Source: Caecitellus pseudoparvulus (taxonomy: Eukaryota > Bigyra: Bicosoecida). From it: a stretch of 64,000 nt of DNA. The notes under the pieces were generated by a model. It had not been told where the DNA came from and did not search any database. It saw nothing but the letters and a program-made list of their open reading frames with translations. Every line of letters starts with the position of its first letter. The first letter of the stretch is position 1. The position numbers and the translations under genes are program-made. The DNA lies in the NCBI GenBank assembly GCA_965644315.1, contig CBFFRQ010000030.1, positions 558,001-622,000 on the forward strand, written 5' to 3'. This document shows positions 54,501 to 62,972 of this stretch, piece by piece.

Positions 54501-56576
54501 ACGGCGGTGTCTGCCGACCCCTGTGTCAAGGCGCTGGTGTCCGACCGTGGCGAGGCGGCGTCCACATCCTCCAGCCCACCCCCCCCCTCCTCCCCCTGCT
54601 CGCCGCCGGCGCCGAACATGGCAGGGTGCACGGCAGAGTCAGGCGAGAAGGGCGTGTTCAGCACCACAGAGGGGTGCGCCTCTCGTGGCCGCAGGGAGTC
54701 CACGTACGTCACCCCGCCCTGCGTCAAGGGGGAGGGCTGCCACCCAGCGTTGGCGCTGTGCAGGACACGGGGGTAGTCATCCCGCACACGCCAAGACGTC
54801 GTGGCGGCAGCTGCAGAGGCCGCGGTGCGCAGGGACGCTGTGTGGGATGGGGGGCTGCCTCCGGTCTTCTGCTGGGGGGTGCCGGGGGGGGGTGAGCCCT
54901 CCTCCCCCGTCTCGGGGGTGGAGCCCCTGCCCCCGTCACCCATGCGCTTGGGGCCGCCGTGTCCCAGTGTCACGGAGCGCAGCTGGGCCTGCACGGGGTC
55001 CAGGTTGGCAGGCACGGTGAGTCCCCCCGACTTGGCATGCAGAGTGGGCGACCAGTGCACACGCAGGGCGACGGGGCTGCCGTGGGTGGTGCTGGCGTGC
55101 AGGGGTGAGTCTGCCGTGCCTGCATGTGAGGGGAAGCTGCCACCCATCCCTGTCGGCGCACCCTCTGCCGTGGTCGTACCCGCTGCGGGGGCCGTGTGTG
55201 GCGCCGAACGTCGAGGCAGCCCCGCTGGGGGTGTCCCTGGGCCCACGACATCCCGCACCACACGGGCCCCCCTCACCCCCCGCCGCCGCAAACCCCACTT
55301 TGTGCTCACCACGCCCATGCCCAGACCACCGCTCCTGCTCCCAATGCCGCGCTGCTGCAGCTCGGAAAGTGGCGTGTACCAGTCCGGCCTGGCTTGCGCA
55401 CCCCCCCCACGCTCTTCCTTCCCCCCCTCAGCCACTGCCGCTGCAGCCGCCGCCGCCGCTTCCGCCGCTTCTTGCTTCGCCTTTGCAGCCGCGGCAGCCT
55501 TGGCTTTGCGCTTCTGCAGGGCCAGGCGCCGGCGTCGCTTCTCCAACACAGTGTCCAGACGTGCGTTGCGCTTGGGGCTGCCGCCTGACCTGCTCAGCCC
55601 TGCCAACACAGCCTCTCGAGCGGCGGCACCAGCCGTTGCTGGGCGGCGCTTGGCGCGCTTGGGTTTGCCCTGCCGTGGCTGTGTATGGGGGGAGCTGGTC
55701 GCTTTCGCTGCGGCGGGGGACTCGTGTGCGACTCCCCCCACTGGGCTCGTCGCAGCTGCCGAGGCAGGTCGCCGCCGCGGCTTCAAAGATGGCTTCAACT
55801 GGGCGTTGGCCGCCACAAGGAGCGCCTTCTGCAGGCGGTCTGCGGCAGCTGCAGCCTTGTCCATCAGCGCCCGGTTCTTGGCCACCTCTTGCGGCGGCAG
55901 CTGAGACGCCGAGGCGGACGCATGGAGCGGTGTGGAAGAGAGCGAGGGAGCAGACGGCAACGCCGACGCGCTGTGAGAGTGGGGAGTGGACGCAGAGTGT
56001 GCGGAGGCCAGTGGGCTGCCCCCTGCCGGCGCCGCCGTCGGCGCCGGTTCACGCCGGCCTGGCGAGCGCAGCAGCAGTGCTGGGGTGGTCGTGGCGCGGC
56101 CACTGTCCCGAAAGGAGGTGTCCCCGTCAGCCCACGCCATGGGTATGGATGCCACTGCTCCAGTGTCCACCCATGGCAGGGATGGTGTGGACACGGGGGG
56201 CTGTGCAGGGGCGGCAGAGGCAGGTGTCACGGGCCGCTGTGCGACGGCCTCCGCGAAAGCCGCGGCCGCGACGCTGCTGCTGGATTGCTGCCTGGCGGGG
56301 GGTGGACTTTGCGAGGGTACGATGCCTGGCAGCGACTTCATGCTCTGCTGTGTGTCGAAGGCTCCGAACTGCCCGAGCCGCTTGAGGCGGGCCTTGGTGC
56401 TGGCCGCGGAGCGTTTCATGCCGCGTGACACAAGGGACTTCGCCGCAGACGCCCGGACGTCTGCAAGGGCCACGTGAGCACAGGCATGCAACACGCCACA
56501 CTCCAAAATGAGCTCTCTTGCATCGCTCACCTTTCTGCAGGAACCCCGTGCCGGGAGCTGGCCCAGAGTTGGCCAT
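51599..56576 (-). CDS. Large IQ-motif-rich low-complexity protein
   Basis: Two exons (56576-56531 and 56460-51599; 1635 aa), phase 1. Exon 1 encodes MANSGPAPGTGFLQK. The next part is Ala/Ser/Pro-rich with basic tracts. A region around residues 1140-1330 is helical and rich in Trp and Arg, with IQ-like segments such as LQRCWRGHVQRAWVASLRK and VRVAQRAVRGWLACRAAR, suited to calmodulin or centrin binding. Further on are AVQRRAYNEARRRWVRAHG and an Arg/Ser/Pro-rich tail. No enzyme domain is visible. Size, two-exon layout with a tiny first exon, and the basic Trp/Arg core recall the SHIPPO-repeat gene 2.5 kb away, so the two could be distant paralogues (inference). It converges on the kinase, stops 49 bp apart. 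Likely a cytoskeletal scaffold; function unproven. Confidence 0.7.
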
Positions 56577-56650
56577 GGACCCTCGCGGCAACATGTTGAG
56601 TGAACCTCAGGCCCTCAGCATGTCAACTGCGGAAAACAAGTGCCCATGCA

Positions 56651-57714
56651 ATGTGCAGGAACGCGCCTTTCCGTACTCTGCCGCACCTGCCCTTCGTCGA
56701 GCCAGGCGCAAGCGTTTTGCTCGGCGTGGTGCCCTGTGCGACCCAGGCGCGCTGGCGACAACTGCGTGTCGCAGACAATCTCTACCCTCTCCCTTCGAGA
56801 GGCCCCGTGCCAGGCATTCTTAGACAAGCGCCAGCTGCTGCACGAGCCGCGCCCATGGCGGCACAGCCCAGGCTTGTGCTGGGCCGGCCGGCTGCCGTTG
56901 CACTGCCCAGCGAAACCAGCGCCGAGCAACGCGTCAAGGGCCTGTACGCGCTGGACAATGCCCAGCGCTCCCCTTCCACTGATCACACAAAGGAGTGTGA
57001 GGTGTCTGAGCAGGACATCTCCCGCAGCAGGGCAGTGCAAGCCGCCATCGCCGTGAGCTGGCTGATGCGCAGCAAATTCCGCTGCCTGCGTGAAACCTTC
57101 CCCGGGCCTCCCTGCTCAGGGAATTCCAATCCGCGCCCACGGCAAGCCAGTTCCAGGCGACGAGCATGGCATTGAATCCAAGGCTGGCGTGGACGCCCCA
57201 CCAGGCTCGCTGTTCCACCGCACTGGCGTGCACGTTGCCAGCCTGCCAGATGCGGCGTTGCCGGGTGGGTCACATGCCCCCTCGACACGCAGCTAGCGCT
57301 GCACTGCACACGTTCTGCTGCGCAGAGTTCAAACCGCACTACCAGTACACGGTAACGGGGCGTATGCGCAAGAAGAATGCGCCTGACCGGCCAAAGGTGG
57401 GCTCCAATGCCACTGTGAACGGCTCACGTCTGGCGCTGTTTCGGCACGGCGACCAGGTTTTCGCCACGGACGCAGCCTGCCCCCACCAGGGCGGGGACCT
57501 GGCTGCCGGGGACATCGAAGACCTGGATGGCTCCCTCTGTGTCAGCTGCCCTGTGCATGGCTTCTCCTTTGACCTGCAGCGCGGCGGCGTGTCGGTGGTG
57601 CCCTGTGGCACCTACCAGCTGCGTGTGTTCCCCACAAAGGTGGATGCAGAGGGCGTGCTGTCCGTGGCACTGCCTGGCGGCATGCACCCTGCGATGTTTG
57701 ATGAAGATTTCTAA
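56651..57714 (+). CDS. Rieske [2Fe-2S] domain protein
   Basis: Three exons (56651-57052, 57120-57264, 57326-57714; 311 aa), all junctions in phase. The C-terminal Rieske domain (about 195-300) has both cluster motifs: CPH (Cys234, His236) and CPVH (Cys257, His260). They bind a [2Fe-2S] cluster for electron transfer. The flanks FRHGDQVFATDAACPHQGGD and VSCPVHGFSFDLQRG resemble small soluble RFESD-like and ferredoxin-type Rieske proteins, not the membrane cytochrome b subunits. The first 180 residues match nothing I know. The start is uncertain: ATG 56651 is the first in frame, and ATG 56855 (MAAQPRLVLG) would shorten it by 68 residues. If 56651 is right, only 74 bp separate it from the divergent IQ-protein gene. 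The partner reductase or oxygenase is unknown. Confidence 0.8.
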
Positions 57715-58200
57715 CTGGCTGCCTCTGTTGCCATACCAATGTACATGACTGCGCCGCTTGCTTGGGTGTGAGGCCGCAGCAAAAACACAGCATCACTCCG
57801 CAGGGCAAGCAGGATCAAAAAGAATCAGCAGTACTCGGGATTCCCGTGTAGTCCCCTACCACAGTACTAACCGAGCTCGGCCCAGCTTGGCTTCCGGGTG
57901 CGGAATGGATCCGGGCATATCCTGGGCGATGTGACCGCTGCTGAGAAGAGGGGCACCAGCAACGTATATAAGCTACAAGTAGTGTCCTCATCTACCACTC
58001 AGAGCAGTGGGCGAAGTGCTTGCTGCCACCACTTTCCAGAAGCACCGCATCCCTGCGAGACTCACCACACAGCAAATGACCAGGTAAATTGAACTCACTT
58101 CCATGCGCGTGATTCAACACTGCTTCAGCCCTGTGCTGCTTGGGCAGCGACAGGAGCAGACTCAAAACTTGTGCGGCGCCGCTGCAAAGCAAGAGCCCGC
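57715..58200. other. Intergenic region upstream of the USP gene
   Basis: About 486 bp follow the Rieske stop. The stretch is less GC-rich than the genes beside it. It holds a candidate TATA box and probably the USP 5' UTR. No RNA gene or repeat is visible. Confidence 0.4.
57965..57972 (+). promoter_or_regulatory. Candidate TATA box
   Basis: TATATAAG lies 229 bp before the USP start at 58201. Transcription from about 57998 would give a 5' UTR of roughly 200 nt, longer than expected in so compact a genome. The motif match is good; function is untested. Confidence 0.3.
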
Positions 58201-60660
58201 ATGCCGTCCCGAGGCAAGGCGGTGCAGGTGCCCTCCATGGATCCACCACGGCGGTTCCACTTGCTGTCCAGTACCAACACAGCCCCTGCTTCCCTGCGAC
58301 CCGTCCGCACCTCAGCGGCAGCCTTCACAGCACAAAGGCCTGCAAGCCGAAACGCGGGCGCAACGCCACCACTGCTTCCTGCGCGTTCCGGAGCACCTGT
58401 GGCTCCACACAGTGTGATGCGACTGTCACCTGGGTCCTTGGATGGTGTCGTCTCACTGTCACCCTCTGACGAGCCTGTTTCCCCCTTGTCCCCTCTGGGC
58501 GCAGTGGGCAACAGCAGGTCTCGGCTGCGAGGCTTGCGCAACCTCGGCAACACGTGCTACATGAACGCGGTGCTGACGGCGCTCATGGGCCTGCCAGCGT
58601 TTGTGCGAAGCGTGCTGAGTCCGCTGTGGGGCGAGCAGGGCTCCTCGAACAGCGCCTCCGCGTCTCCAGGCACGACTTTGGGCGGCGCCAAGCGAGGCCG
58701 CGAGCCCTCCACTGCAGGCCTCCTGCCCACCCTGCGCCAGCTCATGCAGTGCCACCTGTCGCAGCTTGCGCGCAGCGCCACACAGGGGCCCATCGCCGCC
58801 ACGGCTGCTGCGCTGTCCCCAGATGCCGTGCGCCGTGCCCTGCCAGACACCGACGTGCAGTTCACGGCTTGGCAGCAGCAGGACGCACACGAGTTCTTGG
58901 TGGCTCTGCTGGGGCAGCTGCACAGCGAGTGTGCTGCACGGGCGAAGGGCTTGGCTGAGTATGCACTCGCAATGGCCGCGGCAGTTGACACGCGCCCCAG
59001 CGCATCTATTTCCGGCGTGAACCCGCAGACAGGTGGGACATTCCCGCGCTACCCACCAGGTACAGCTGCTTCTGTGGCCAGTCACCCGAGCACAGCCAGC
59101 CAGGTGGAAGCTGCGGTGAATCCCGTGAATGGCACCTTTGGCTTTGCACTGCGCCAGCAGGTCGTGTGTGCTAACCCCGCCTGTCGGTACACCCGCTGCC
59201 ACGACGCAAGTCACTTCGATCTACCCCTGGACTTCCCGCCCCCTGACGACACTGCGGACCCTGACCCGTCGCCAAGCATGCCGGCGGCGAGTGTGGTTGA
59301 CCTTAATGCTGCAGTTGACGATGCAGCTCCACTGCCCATGGGCTCTGCCAGCGCCCCACCTCCCACACCAACCGCAGCAGGACGGCGCCTCTTTCCCTTG
59401 CCTGAGCTGCTGCAACGCCACTTTCAAGAAGAGACGCTGCAGCTCCGGTGCGAGCGGTGTGGCCACGACAAGGTGCGCAGCAGGTCCTTCCTTGCCTCGC
59501 TGCCCCGCGTGCTGGTGCTGCACCTGAAGCGCTTTGCCGTAGACCCGGTGTCAGGCGTGTGCCGCAAAGTCAACGACCTCGTGCCCTTCCCCGCCACCCT
59601 GGACATGGAGCAGTACTGCTGGAAAGGCCTGCCTCCAGGCACGCAGTGGGCCAGCGAGGCACCCACGTGCCGTGACCCAGGCTCGCTCGCCGTGGTTGGC
59701 GCGCCCCCCCCTCTGGACGTGGGGCAAGATGTGGAAGCGGCGGTGTCTCGTGCCCTGGCCTCCGCCTCGCCTGCACCTCCCCAGGCGCCCAAGCATGACA
59801 CCAGCCCCCCCCGCCCTGGGCAGGCGTCACCTTCCTTCGGCCTGGACGCTGATGCAGACGCGGCCTTTGGCCCTCAGCCGGAGAGTCTGGAGCGCAGAGC
59901 CACGCCCACTGCGAGCAGCTGGGGTTGGGACATTCCCAGCGCCACAGCTGGCGCACGCCGCCCCCCTCTGAGTGCAGGCATGTCCGGTTCTCAGCGCATG
60001 CAGGCGTTCGTGGCGCGCCGGCGAAACAGTGCCGCCAAGCCGCCGTCGTCCCACGCGCCAGGCTGGCGCGGTGCTGTGCCGCGAGATTTAGGGAGTGCTT
60101 TTGCTGCTGCCAGCAAGCGTGGAGCAGGTGGTGGCGGCCTGAAGGGGGGCGGCCGGGAGGGCAAAGTGCCGCACTGCGAGGGGCACGGCGACGTTGGGGT
60201 GGCGCTTGCGCAACGAGCCGCAGAGGCGCCCGCTGATAGTGCCGTGGGTGCAGGCGCAGGTGCAGCAGATGGCGGTGGTGGTGGTGGTGGTTGTGGTGGT
60301 GGTGATCCCTTGCAGCAGGGTGTGCTGTGGGCGGGTGCGCGGCCACGGTACACGTGCCAGGCCATTATCCAGCACGAAGGGCGGGGGGCCAGGGTGGGGC
60401 ACTACACCACCCTCGTCGCTGGGCGGGCCGATGGGCGCATGCAGTGGGGTGCGGGGGCGTGGGAGGGCCCCATCGCGTGGGCGGCAGAGCAAGCGCAGGC
60501 AGGGGGCGGAGGCTGCCACGCGGGGGGAGAGGCATGGTGGCAGTACAACGACTCCACCGTTCGGCGAGCTGCCAAGGCGGAAGTGTTCGGGGATGACACC
60601 ATGTCGGCGGCGTACCTTCTCATGTACGTCCTGGAGGAGCCGTTTGCTGGGAGCGCCTGA
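58201..60660 (+). CDS. Ubiquitin carboxyl-terminal hydrolase, USP (C19) family
   Basis: A single exon of 819 aa from the ATG at 58201; the open frame begins with GTG at 58171. The Cys box LRNLGNTCYMNAVLTAL holds the nucleophile Cys119. QQQDAHEFLVALL follows, then the zinc-ribbon-like parts CANPACRY and LRCERCGHDK, LPRVLVLHLKRFAVD, and the His box ARVGHYTTLV (His734) with the third catalytic residue in WWQYNDSTV. All three active-site elements are present, so it should cut ubiquitin from proteins. A poorly conserved insert of about 220 residues, rich in Pro, Ser and Gly, lies between the LKRF and His boxes and ends in a poly-Gly run. The N-terminal 100 residues are disordered. The substrate is unknown; overall it resembles USP37-like or general USPs. 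Confidence 0.93.
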   Translation: MPSRGKAVQVPSMDPPRRFHLLSSTNTAPASLRPVRTSAAAFTAQRPASRNAGATPPLLPARSGAPVAPHSVMRLSPGSLDGVVSLSPSDEPVSPLSPLGAVGNSRSRLRGLRNLGNTCYMNAVLTALMGLPAFVRSVLSPLWGEQGSSNSASASPGTTLGGAKRGREPSTAGLLPTLRQLMQCHLSQLARSATQGPIAATAAALSPDAVRRALPDTDVQFTAWQQQDAHEFLVALLGQLHSECAARAKGLAEYALAMAAAVDTRPSASISGVNPQTGGTFPRYPPGTAASVASHPSTASQVEAAVNPVNGTFGFALRQQVVCANPACRYTRCHDASHFDLPLDFPPPDDTADPDPSPSMPAASVVDLNAAVDDAAPLPMGSASAPPPTPTAAGRRLFPLPELLQRHFQEETLQLRCERCGHDKVRSRSFLASLPRVLVLHLKRFAVDPVSGVCRKVNDLVPFPATLDMEQYCWKGLPPGTQWASEAPTCRDPGSLAVVGAPPPLDVGQDVEAAVSRALASASPAPPQAPKHDTSPPRPGQASPSFGLDADADAAFGPQPESLERRATPTASSWGWDIPSATAGARRPPLSAGMSGSQRMQAFVARRRNSAAKPPSSHAPGWRGAVPRDLGSAFAAASKRGAGGGGLKGGGREGKVPHCEGHGDVGVALAQRAAEAPADSAVGAGAGAADGGGGGGGCGGGDPLQQGVLWAGARPRYTCQAIIQHEGRGARVGHYTTLVAGRADGRMQWGAGAWEGPIAWAAEQAQAGGGGCHAGGEAWWQYNDSTVRRAAKAEVFGDDTMSAAYLLMYVLEEPFAGSA
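60271..60304 (+). repeat. GGT-type microsatellite coding poly-glycine
   Basis: A run of GGT triplets broken once by TGT encodes a Gly stretch in the variable insert of the USP gene. It is in frame and may vary in length. Confidence 0.75.
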
Positions 60661-61025
60661 AACGCCGCCGCCTCCGCCCACTGCGTCGTGGCGGGGCGGA
60701 AATGCAATGCACCGCCCTAGATACCCTGCGGCCGCCCGCCGGCTACCCCCCAAGCCGGCATTGTCTACGACTTGGCAACATTTGTAACTCTCCCGCTGGA
60801 TGGTCCTTGGGTTGGTACCTGCTGTGCTGGTTGATCGAGTTCATGGTGTCTCTCTGCGTTGGCGATGTCTGCATGCTCCGCGTCCTTTCTTCGACAGTGT
60901 CCCGTTCTACACAGTCCGCGAGTGTCCCGCCGGCGAAGGGGGGTTGGGAGTGCGCGACGTCGCTGATAATCCTCCCCTCAGCTTTTTGCCTGGTGTGACG
61001 ACCAATTTCCGCGCCACTCTCTGCA
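60661..61025. other. Intergenic region before the octanoyltransferase gene
   Basis: About 365 bp between the USP stop and the LipB-type start, both on the plus strand. It should contain a USP 3' UTR and the next promoter. No recognisable signal, RNA gene or repeat. Confidence 0.35.
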
Positions 61026-61802
61026 ATGGCTCACGCACCGCTCGTGCAGCGGTGGCTCAACGCCGTGCAGGCATGCAAAGCTAGCAGTATTTGGCTGGAT
61101 GTGGGCAGGGCAGAGTACGGCGCGACGCTCGCCCTGCAGCGTGCTCTGCTGCAGCAGCGCCTGGACGCCGTGGCAGGCAAGCAGGCTGAGCAGCACAGCT
61201 TGCCCGACGTCGTCATCGCCACTGAGCACGCCCCTGCAGTGTACACGCTGGGGCGCACGTCCACAGAAGCCAACCTGTTGTTTGACAGCAGGAAGCCTCC
61301 GCTCCCCGTGCACCGTGTGGAGCGGGGCGGGGAAGTCACGTATCACGGCCCTGGCCAGCTGACTGTGTACCCAGTGCTGAACCTCACTCGCTTCAAGAAA
61401 GACGTCCGGTGGTACGTACATACACTGGAGAGCGTGCTCATCGACACGCTGGCGCACTGGCACCTGCAGGGCACGCGCTTGCCGGGCCTGCCTGGCGTCT
61501 TCCTGTCAACGGCCAATGGTGCGACGCCCAAGGTTGCCCAGGTGGGCATCGCGGCTAGCAAGTGGCACACCATGCATGGCATCGCCCTGAACGTGGCCCC
61601 ACACATGCCACACTTCAAGCACATTGTCCCCTGCGGCATCGCCGAGCACGCGGCCACCAGCATGGCGCAGTGTGTGGCGGCGGGCGCACCCCCCCTCACA
61701 CTCCCAGCGGTGAAGGAACGACTAGCGAGGCACCTTCGCGAGGCACTGGGGTGTGATCTGGAGCACGTGGACCCGGCCGCAGACAGGCGTGGGTGGCTGT
61801 GA
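61026..61802 (+). CDS. LIPT2: Octanoyl-[acyl carrier protein]:protein transferase (LipB/LIPT2 type)
   Basis: A single exon of 258 aa. It moves octanoate from acyl carrier protein to the lipoyl-domain Lys (in eukaryotes first on the glycine cleavage H protein), the first step of mitochondrial lipoate synthesis. LipB signatures are clear: TLGRTSTEANLL, RGGEVTYHGPGQLTVYPVL, KVAQVGI and HIVPCGI. Lys169 and Cys203 are 34 residues apart, the spacing of the catalytic Lys-Cys dyad. Length fits LIPT2. The N-terminus (MAHAPLVQRWLNAVQACKAS) is weakly amphipathic and could target mitochondria. The stop is only 12 bp from the stop of the convergent PPAT gene, so their 3' UTRs must overlap. The lipoylated 2-oxoacid dehydrogenases feed acyl-CoA metabolism like that of the dehydrogenase at 10-12 kb. 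Confidence 0.95.
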   Translation: MAHAPLVQRWLNAVQACKASSIWLDVGRAEYGATLALQRALLQQRLDAVAGKQAEQHSLPDVVIATEHAPAVYTLGRTSTEANLLFDSRKPPLPVHRVERGGEVTYHGPGQLTVYPVLNLTRFKKDVRWYVHTLESVLIDTLAHWHLQGTRLPGLPGVFLSTANGATPKVAQVGIAASKWHTMHGIALNVAPHMPHFKHIVPCGIAEHAATSMAQCVAAGAPPLTLPAVKERLARHLREALGCDLEHVDPAADRRGWL

Positions 61803-61814
61803 CACGCTGCTGCA

Positions 61815-62837
61815 TTACTGCCCCTGCTTGGCGGTCCACTGCCGCAGCCACGTGCTTGACTGCAGCGTGTTGTTGCGCCGAGCAATGCAGATGACTTCCA
61901 GGGGGGGCATGCCTGCCGCCGTGCGCTTGTTGTTGATCCACGCCGCGCCAGAGAGTGTCTCGGTGGACACCACGATGGCGGTGAAGGCGGGGTCCGTCGC
62001 CGCCGCGCCACCTGGGTCATCCAGCCGTGCCACGGTGAGGTGCAGGTCAGGCGCGACGCTGGCCAGAAACCCCCGCACAGCGCCCTCACGCTCCTCGTAG
62101 CTCTGCAGCACCTCGGCATGTTTCTTCTTGGACAGCAGGGCGGGGCCCGTCAGGCCGATGTACAGGTGTCCGCTGCCTGCCTCCGTCACCGCCGCCGCAG
62201 TGGCCAGCAGCTTCCGGTGCCCTGCGTGCATGTGGTCGAAGGTGCCGCCCACGGCGACGAGGGAGTGAGCGGGAAGGGGCGCAGAGGCAGCCTCCACCAC
62301 CGTCACGCCACTGTAGTCCTGCGTGGGCACTTGCACCAGCTGTCCAGACCAGGCCGTGGGCAGCCACTGCACCAGCTTCGCGTCGGCAGCATCCACCAAC
62401 ACTGCGTCTGCGGCCTGGGCCACTGCGCCCAGCTCCTGCGCCACGACGGTGCCGCCCAGCGCTGCTCCGGGCACCACTGTGCACTGCAGCATGGGCTTGC
62501 CCACGTCACAGGCTGCCGTGTACGCTTCGTCGTACAGTGCCATCATGTACTTCGCCAGCAGCGCCTGGTCCAGGCTGGTGGGACCTGGTCGCAGCCAGAT
62601 GGTCAACTTCTTCGCCACCTGCTTGCAGCTCTCAAACAGGACTTCATTGTGGTTGAAGGTCGGGGCAGACTCGTTTGCATAGTCAAGAACTAGCACGCCG
62701 TGGTCCAGGGTGGGTGTCGCCGGCTGTGCGGCTGTGGCCGATGCCCAACGCGCTGCTGCTGCACACGCGCAACGCCGGCGTAACGCCGCCGTCACGCCCA
62801 AGGCAGCCCCCGCGCTGAGGGCCAAAGCAGCAGCCAT
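61815..62837 (-). CDS. Phosphopantetheine adenylyltransferase (COASY-like N-terminal enzyme)
   Basis: A single exon of 340 aa from the ATG at 62837; the frame continues upstream only to a GTG. It joins ATP and 4'-phosphopantetheine to form dephospho-CoA, the fourth step of CoA synthesis. The nucleotidyltransferase motif VGGTFDHMHAGHRKLL (His204, His207 in HxGH) is intact, and late parts include STETLSGAAWINNKR. Residues 40-185 resemble the domain before PPAT in human COASY (LTIWLRPGPTSLDQ). No dephospho-CoA kinase domain follows, so the protein is monofunctional and the kinase must be separate. Residues 1-30 are hydrophobic then Arg-rich (MAAALALSAGAALG), so a membrane anchor or organelle signal is likely. 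It shares a 135-bp upstream region with the quinone reductase gene. Confidence 0.9.
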   Translation of the reverse strand: MAAALALSAGAALGVTAALRRRCACAAAARWASATAAQPATPTLDHGVLVLDYANESAPTFNHNEVLFESCKQVAKKLTIWLRPGPTSLDQALLAKYMMALYDEAYTAACDVGKPMLQCTVVPGAALGGTVVAQELGAVAQAADAVLVDAADAKLVQWLPTAWSGQLVQVPTQDYSGVTVVEAASAPLPAHSLVAVGGTFDHMHAGHRKLLATAAAVTEAGSGHLYIGLTGPALLSKKKHAEVLQSYEEREGAVRGFLASVAPDLHLTVARLDDPGGAAATDPAFTAIVVSTETLSGAAWINNKRTAAGMPPLEVICIARRNNTLQSSTWLRQWTAKQGQ

Positions 62838-62972
62838 CCAAAGCACTCAAAGTGGGTAAATCAACACAAAACACCTTGATACTGGCTCATGTGGTACAGT
62901 GCGCGCTTCTGACTGAGGATTTGCCCACTCCCAGCAATTGTCGCTGCAAATCGAAGGCAGCCTTCGCTTGCC
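62838..62972. promoter_or_regulatory. Short bidirectional promoter region
   Basis: Only 135 bp separate the divergent starts of the PPAT (-) and VAT1-like (+) genes, so both promoters and 5' UTRs must share it. No TATA box is evident. Confidence 0.5.
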
